Origin: SKVR01 sp964453995 | GTDB lineage: Bacteria > Bacteroidota > Bacteroidia > Bacteroidales > UBA7960 | Length of the DNA stretch: 9,413 nucleotides | Assembly: GCA_964453995.1 (NCBI GenBank) | Contig: CAYVQC010000082.1 | Location: 1-9,413, forward strand | Reading direction: 5' to 3' | Shown: in pieces, positions 5,061 to 9,413 of the stretch | Layout: each line of letters opens with the position of its first letter | Position numbering within the stretch: the first letter of the stretch is position 1 | Made by a program: the position numbers and the translations under genes | The notes under the pieces: generated by a model | Database searches by the model: none | What the model was told of the DNA's origin: nothing | What the model saw: the letters and a program-made list of their open reading frames with translations, nothing else

Positions 5061-6167
5061 ATGAAAAAACCAATTGCACACCTCCCCGGGGTATTTATCG
5101 TACTGCTTTTGTGGGGCAGCTTTTTTTGCTCTTCCTGTGGCAGTGAGTCCGGCAGCCAGACTGATGCCGATCATGAAGTATCGCCTGTGGCCGATTTCAT
5201 TACCGATGTGGAAACCATTGTGGTGCATTCTGCCCCCTTTCCCCGCGAACTGGTGAGCAACGGCCGCCTGCATGCCCTTCGCAAAACCCGTTTACCCTTT
5301 CCCTTTTCCGAAACCCTGGTAGCCCTGCATGTATCCAACGGGCAGCAGGTACAGGCCGGGCAGGTGCTGGCTGTGTTGTGCGACAAGAACCTGCAGGGCA
5401 GACTGCAACAGGCTGAACTGCGATTTGCAAGGGCCTCGCTCGATATGGAAGATATTTTGCTGGGCAGGGGATTCACCCTTGCCGATAGCGCCAGGGTGCC
5501 TGCGCAGGTTTGGCAAATGGCGGGTGTTCGCTCCGGTTACAGCGAGGCCCGGCTCGAACTGCAAACCATTAAGCAGGATCTGGCCCGTACACGTATTACA
5601 GCGCCCTTTGCAGGCCAGGTGGCCGGTTTGCAGTCGCATGTGTATGAGAATGTAAACCCCGGTGAGGTGTTCTGCACCCTTATCGACAATTCAGCCTTCC
5701 TGGTCAGATTTCCCGTTATGGAAAACGAACTGGCATGGGTTACCACCGATGCCAGGGTGGAGATCATTCCCTTTTCCGATCCCGGGAGATCGTGGCAGGG
5801 GAGCATCCAAAGCATCAACCCCCAGGTAGATGATCATGGGCGGGTGGAAATTACTGCCCGGCTTACGGGTAACCAGGGACTTATGGAAGGAATGAACGTT
5901 AGGGTAAGGGTGCTCAGCCCAGTGGCAGGTCAGCTGGTAGTGCCCCGCCAGGCGGTGCTTTACCGCGACAACCTTGAGGTGCTCTTCAAATACTCACGGG
6001 GCAAAGCCGAATGGACTTATGTAAACGTGTTGCACCAGAACAGTACCCATTACAGCGTGATAGCCAATCCCGACAGGGTGGCCAGCCTGCAACCCGGCGA
6101 TACGGTTATCGTGTCGGGAAATACCAACCTGGCCCATGGCTCGCCCGTAAACCTCAAAAATCCATAA
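5061..6167 (+). CDS. RND efflux periplasmic adaptor (membrane fusion protein), lipoprotein
   Basis: The product has 368 residues. The signal sequence ends in F-C-S-S-C with Cys26 as probable lipidation site, so it would be anchored to a membrane and span the periplasm. Residues about 75-110 (E-T-L-V-A-L-H-V-S-N-G-Q-Q-V-Q-A-G-Q) and 175-210 (T-R-I-T-A-P-F-A-G-Q-V) form the two halves of a biotinyl-lipoyl-like domain. Between them is a short helical hairpin, and beta-barrel and membrane-proximal parts follow to the end. This is the AcrA/HlyD-type adaptor that links an RND pump to an outer-membrane channel. The RND gene follows after one base, so they are translated as a unit. Substrate is not predictable. 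Confidence 0.93.
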   Translation: MKKPIAHLPGVFIVLLLWGSFFCSSCGSESGSQTDADHEVSPVADFITDVETIVVHSAPFPRELVSNGRLHALRKTRLPFPFSETLVALHVSNGQQVQAGQVLAVLCDKNLQGRLQQAELRFARASLDMEDILLGRGFTLADSARVPAQVWQMAGVRSGYSEARLELQTIKQDLARTRITAPFAGQVAGLQSHVYENVNPGEVFCTLIDNSAFLVRFPVMENELAWVTTDARVEIIPFSDPGRSWQGSIQSINPQVDDHGRVEITARLTGNQGLMEGMNVRVRVLSPVAGQLVVPRQAVLYRDNLEVLFKYSRGKAEWTYVNVLHQNSTHYSVIANPDRVASLQPGDTVIVSGNTNLAHGSPVNLKNP

Positions 6168-6168
6168 C

Positions 6169-9100
6169 ATGGTGGCTTTTCTCATAAAGCGCCCTGTGGC
6201 AGTTACCATGACCTTCCTGGGTATTCTTGTGCTGGGATGGGTGGCTGCTGCCTACCTGCCTGTATCGCTGGTGCCCGACGTGGATATTCCCCGCATAAGT
6301 GTGCAGGTGAATGCTCCCGGCTATGGCGCCCGCGAAATGGAAAGCCGTGTAATGGAGCGCCTGCGCATGTACCTGATGCAGGTCAATGGCCTGCGCGATC
6401 TGAAAACACAAAGCCGAGACGGGCATGGGATCATCTCCCTGGAGTTTGAATATGGTACTTCAATCGATCTGGCCTATATAGAAGTGAATGAACAGGTTGA
6501 CAAAGCCACCGCAGCCCTGCCACGCGATCTGCCCCGTCCTGCCGTGGTAAAGGCGAGTGCTTCCGACATCCCCGTTTTTTACCTCGATATCCATTATAAA
6601 AACAACGGGTCTGGTACACATGGCAATGTCGATGCAGAATCGTTCCTGCAATTGAGCGCCTTTGCCGATGAGATCATCCGCCGCCGCCTGGAGCAGATCC
6701 CACAGGTGGCCATGGCCGATATGAGCGGCAGGGCATTTCCCGAAATCATCATAAGGCCTCACACCAACATACTGCAAGCCCTGGGACTGACCCCCGATGC
6801 AGTGGAAAACACCATCCGCTCGGCCAATGTCACCCTGGGCAACATCACCATTCGCGATAAGCAATACCAGTACAATGTGCGGGTGGGCACCCCGCTGATC
6901 AGCGCCGCAGATATAGGAAGCCTGTGGCTCAGCCACCAGGAGCAGCTGTGGCAGTTAAAAGACCTTTGCCATATCGAAACCCGTAAGCGCGACGACGAGG
7001 GAATGGTCTATTCGGGCAGTCAGCGGGCCATTACCATGGCCATCATCAAACAGGCCGACGCCCGCATGCAGGAGCTCAAAACAGAACTGCATACCATGGT
7101 AGATCACCTGCGCAACGATTATCCGCATCTGCAGTTTACTGTTTACCGCGATCAAACCCTGCTGCTCGACTATACCCTGGCCAACCTGGGCCAAACCCTT
7201 GTGGTGGGCGCTCTGCTTGCCTTTGTGGTCATGTTCCTGTTTCTGCGCGATGCACGTGCCCCATGGCTTATTGTAATCTCGGTGCCGGCGGCTATTGTGG
7301 TTTCCCTGCTGTTTTTCTATCTGCTGGGCATCTCCCTCAATATAGTCTCCCTATCCGGCCTGATCCTGTGTGTGGGGATGATGATCGACAATTCCATCAT
7401 CGTCATTGACAATATTACCCGGTACCGGGGCGAAGGGTTATCCCTTTCTGATGCCTGTGTGCGTGGTACTACAGAGGTATTCACCCCCCTGCTCAGCTCG
7501 GTGCTCACCACCTGTTCGGTATTCATCCCTCTGATCTTCCTGGGTGGGCTGGCAGGTGCCCTGTTTTTCGACCAGGCAATGGCCGTAACCATTGGTCTGC
7601 TGGTATCGCTGCTCATCGCCATGACCCTGATTCCGGTCTATTACTTCCAGATTTACAAAAATGCCTCTCCAAACACTTCCAGGGGGTGGCTCAGAAAAGT
7701 GAACCCCCTCAATTACCAGAAACTCTACGACAAGGGCTTCCGGTTCACCATGCGCCGCCAACCCCTGGTGTGGACGCTCTTTGTGCTGCTGCTGGCCGGG
7801 GTGCCCGTTCTTTTCCATTTCATCCCAAAGGAACAGTTGCCCAGGGTGCAACGCACCGCCATGCTCATCTGGATCGACTGGAACGAAAACATCCATGTGG
7901 ATGAAAACCATCAGCGTGTAGCCCGGCTGCTGGACCATGTGGAGGAGCATGTGCACTATTCTGCCATCTATGCCGGGCGGCAGCAGTTTTTGATGGAGAA
8001 CCTGCACCAGAGCCATCGCCGGCAAAGCCTGGTGTACCTGCAGTGCCAGTCGCCATGGCATCTGGCCAGGGTAGAGGAATGGGCGGATAGCTTCATGCAG
8101 GTCTCTTTCCCCAATGCAATATTCCGCTTTGAGGACGAAGGCAATCTGTTCGACCAGGTGTTTGGCAGCCGGCAGGCCCCACTGGAGGTGAGGCTTCGAT
8201 CTCTGCAGCCCCGTGGCGGGGAAGTGGTTCCACTGCTCAGCCATGCCGTGCAGCAGATGGGTGAGGCTGTGCCCGGCTTTTACCCTGAGCCCCTTCCGCT
8301 GCAGGAGGTGATCGTAATTACCCCCGATCTGCAACTAATGGCCCTTCATAACGTGGAAATGACTGCTTTGCAAAGGGTTTTGTCACGATTTTTCAACGAA
8401 AACCAGATCATCGCCCTCATGGACAACCGCATCTCCATACCCGTAAAGCTCGGCAGCGGGCAGCAGAATATACTGCCAATGCTGTATGAGCAGCGGGTAG
8501 CCAATACTGACGGGGTGGATATCCCACTATCGCTGCTGCTTACCCGCTCGCGCACACACGAGCTGCAAACCATAACCGCCGGGCTCGAGGGGGAGTACTA
8601 CCCCGTTGAAATGGACGTGCCGGCAACCGACCTCGTTGCAATTACCGGCACCCTGCGCGAAATGCTCAGACAAGAAGGGATCTTTGAGGCTTCCTTCACC
8701 GGCAGCATCTTTGCCCGCAAGGCTTTGATGAAGGAGCTGCTGCTCATAGGAATGGTAGCCCTGCTGCTGCTGTTCTTCATCCTTGCTGTCCAGTTCGAAT
8801 CGCTGCGGCTCCCCATGATCGTTTTGCTGGAAGTGCCCATTGCCATGGCAGGAGCCCTGTCTATGCTCATGCTATTTGGTGCCTCACTCAACATAATGTC
8901 TATGATCGGGCTGGTGGTGATGGCCGGGATCATCATCAACGACAGTATCCTGAAGATCGACACCATCAACCGGCTGCGCGCCTCGGGTATGCCACTGATG
9001 CGTGCCCTGCACAAAGCCGGGCATTACCGCCTCAAACCCATACTCATGACCAGCATCACCACCATCTTTGCCCTGCTACCTTTCCTGTTCATAAAAGGCC

Positions 9101-9300
9101 TGGGCGGCGAGCTCCAGAAACCCCTGGCCCTCGCCGTAATGGGCGGCCTGGCACTGGGAACGGTGGTGAGTTTGTATTTTGTGCCGCTTTGTTATTTTTA
9201 CTTATATAGCACCAAACCCCCTCGTCAGACGACTCTAAGTCGTCCGACGAGTAATAACACCGATCCCTCGTCAGACGACTCCAGGTCGTCCGACGAGTAA
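6169..9300 (+). CDS. RND efflux transporter permease (AcrB/HAE1-like)
   Basis: The product has 1043 residues, full length for the family, with the usual duplicated layout. TM1 is near the N-terminus, followed by P-D-V-D-I-P-R-I-S-V and a periplasmic loop to about 335. TM2-6 span about 338-490, a second periplasmic part runs to about 860, and the TM8-12 block to about 1013. TM4 reads G-M-M-I-D-N-S-I-I-V-I-D-N: Asp407 matches the proton-relay Asp of AcrB, while the next residue is Asn, so one of the two aspartates is missing. TM10 has G-I-I-I-N-D-S-I-L-K. Both are variants known in non-AcrB RND branches. About 26 C-terminal residues from Pro1017 onward come from two palindromic repeat copies read in two frames, ending SSDDSRSSDE. 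It pumps substrates with the adaptor just upstream; no TolC-like partner is in the window. Confidence 0.95.
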   Translation: MVAFLIKRPVAVTMTFLGILVLGWVAAAYLPVSLVPDVDIPRISVQVNAPGYGAREMESRVMERLRMYLMQVNGLRDLKTQSRDGHGIISLEFEYGTSIDLAYIEVNEQVDKATAALPRDLPRPAVVKASASDIPVFYLDIHYKNNGSGTHGNVDAESFLQLSAFADEIIRRRLEQIPQVAMADMSGRAFPEIIIRPHTNILQALGLTPDAVENTIRSANVTLGNITIRDKQYQYNVRVGTPLISAADIGSLWLSHQEQLWQLKDLCHIETRKRDDEGMVYSGSQRAITMAIIKQADARMQELKTELHTMVDHLRNDYPHLQFTVYRDQTLLLDYTLANLGQTLVVGALLAFVVMFLFLRDARAPWLIVISVPAAIVVSLLFFYLLGISLNIVSLSGLILCVGMMIDNSIIVIDNITRYRGEGLSLSDACVRGTTEVFTPLLSSVLTTCSVFIPLIFLGGLAGALFFDQAMAVTIGLLVSLLIAMTLIPVYYFQIYKNASPNTSRGWLRKVNPLNYQKLYDKGFRFTMRRQPLVWTLFVLLLAGVPVLFHFIPKEQLPRVQRTAMLIWIDWNENIHVDENHQRVARLLDHVEEHVHYSAIYAGRQQFLMENLHQSHRRQSLVYLQCQSPWHLARVEEWADSFMQVSFPNAIFRFEDEGNLFDQVFGSRQAPLEVRLRSLQPRGGEVVPLLSHAVQQMGEAVPGFYPEPLPLQEVIVITPDLQLMALHNVEMTALQRVLSRFFNENQIIALMDNRISIPVKLGSGQQNILPMLYEQRVANTDGVDIPLSLLLTRSRTHELQTITAGLEGEYYPVEMDVPATDLVAITGTLREMLRQEGIFEASFTGSIFARKALMKELLLIGMVALLLLFFILAVQFESLRLPMIVLLEVPIAMAGALSMLMLFGASLNIMSMIGLVVMAGIIINDSILKIDTINRLRASGMPLMRALHKAGHYRLKPILMTSITTIFALLPFLFIKGLGGELQKPLALAVMGGLALGTVVSLYFVPLCYFYLYSTKPPRQTTLSRPTSNNTDPSSDDSRSSDE
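9221..9254 (+). repeat. Palindromic element, copy E
   Basis: One mismatch in the 14-bp stem. It is read within the RND gene as R-Q-T-T-L-S-R-P-T-S-N, the non-stopping frame, so its TAA falls across two codons. Confidence 0.88.
9267..9300 (+). repeat. Palindromic element, copy F (stop codon of the RND gene)
   Basis: Because 46 is not divisible by three, this copy is read one frame over from copy E, giving SSDDSRSSDE and the stop codon of the RND gene. The stem has two imperfect positions. Confidence 0.9.
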
Positions 9301-9312
9301 GAAAAGCACCCT

Positions 9313-9346
9313 CTGGTCTGACGACTCCAGGTCGTCCGACGAGTAA
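9313..9346 (+). repeat. Palindromic element, copy G
   Basis: Non-coding copy after the RND stop, with CTGGTC in place of CTCGTC. It has three imperfect stem positions and ends in TAA like its neighbours. Confidence 0.88.
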
Positions 9347-9358
9347 GAAAAGCACCCT

Positions 9359-9392
9359 CTCGTCTGACGACTCCAAGTCGTCCGACGAGTAA
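9359..9392 (+). repeat. Palindromic element, copy H
   Basis: Last copy of the array, non-coding, with one stem mismatch and TAA at its end. The 21 bases that follow to the window end hold no recognisable feature. Confidence 0.88.
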
Positions 9393-9413
9393 AAAGAACG
9401 GAAACTAAAAGCC

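Larger units (their letters stand above)
9221..9392 (+). repeat. 46-bp tandem array of four palindromic elements
   Basis: Four 34-base elements start at 9221, 9267, 9313 and 9359, a strict period of 46 bases, separated by 12-base spacers. The last two spacers are identical (GAAAAGCACCCT) and the first differs (TAACACCGATCC). The last two 46-base units (9301-9346, 9347-9392) differ at only two positions, so they arose by recent tandem duplication. The array overlaps the end of the RND gene and continues after its stop codon. The sequence after 9392 does not continue the period. It may also act as a hairpin-rich 3' end for the efflux mRNA. Confidence 0.92.

Noticed and set aside
5004..5476. Minus-strand open frames across the start of the adaptor gene
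   Set aside because: They lie opposite a well supported adaptor gene, show no family motifs and are rich in residues typical of antisense reading of G+C-rich DNA.
7438..8334. 298-residue minus-strand open frame inside the RND gene
   Set aside because: It is the shadow of a clear RND coding sequence; the His/Gln-rich composition and lack of motifs argue against a real gene.
9221..9392. CRISPR-like array of 34-base repeats with 12-base spacers
   Set aside because: Spacers are far too short, two are identical, the repeats are full palindromes that vary between copies, copies occur singly inside other genes, and no cas gene is present.

Overview
The window looks like a chromosomal segment from a member of the Bacteroidota. 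Several things point there: lipoproteins of the 6-bladed beta-propeller type with a G-x-G-P motif, tiny exported Cys-rich peptides resembling the NVEALA-type small proteins, a lipoprotein RND adaptor, start codons without Shine-Dalgarno sequences, and a TTTG/TAnnTTTG-like promoter. All genes I accept are on the + strand.

Positions 1-4973 hold two tandem cassettes with the same order: a long structured leader, a small exported peptide, an intergenic hairpin, a propeller lipoprotein, and a membrane-anchored thioredoxin-like protein with a CxxC. Cassette 1 spans 1-2409 and cassette 2 spans about 2613-4973. The ends of the cassettes are conserved: a perfect 119-bp repeat in the leader, near-identical signal-peptide DNA, and a perfect 185-bp repeat in the thioredoxin-like genes. 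The middle (mature peptide and propeller) is almost entirely different. In cassette 2 the peptide gene carries an in-frame TAA in its signal peptide. My inference is a modular secreted-peptide/surface-propeller system in which a peptide and its propeller partner change together, while the expression leader and the redox protein stay constant.

Positions 4974-9413 hold a likely separate operon with its own promoter candidate: a lipoprotein membrane-fusion protein and a full-length RND (AcrB-like) transporter, one base apart. No outer-membrane TolC-like gene is in the window. This part is visibly richer in G+C than the A+T-rich peptide and propeller genes.

A dispersed 34-bp element runs through the window: a 31-bp palindrome followed by TAA. 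There are eight copies, two in each thioredoxin-like gene and four in a strict 46-bp tandem array at the 3' end of the RND gene. It is translated in two reading frames. In one it forms an S-S-D-D-x-x-S-S-D-E C-terminal tail and supplies the stop codon of three genes; in the other it forms an in-frame linker (R-L-T-...-R-L-T-S).
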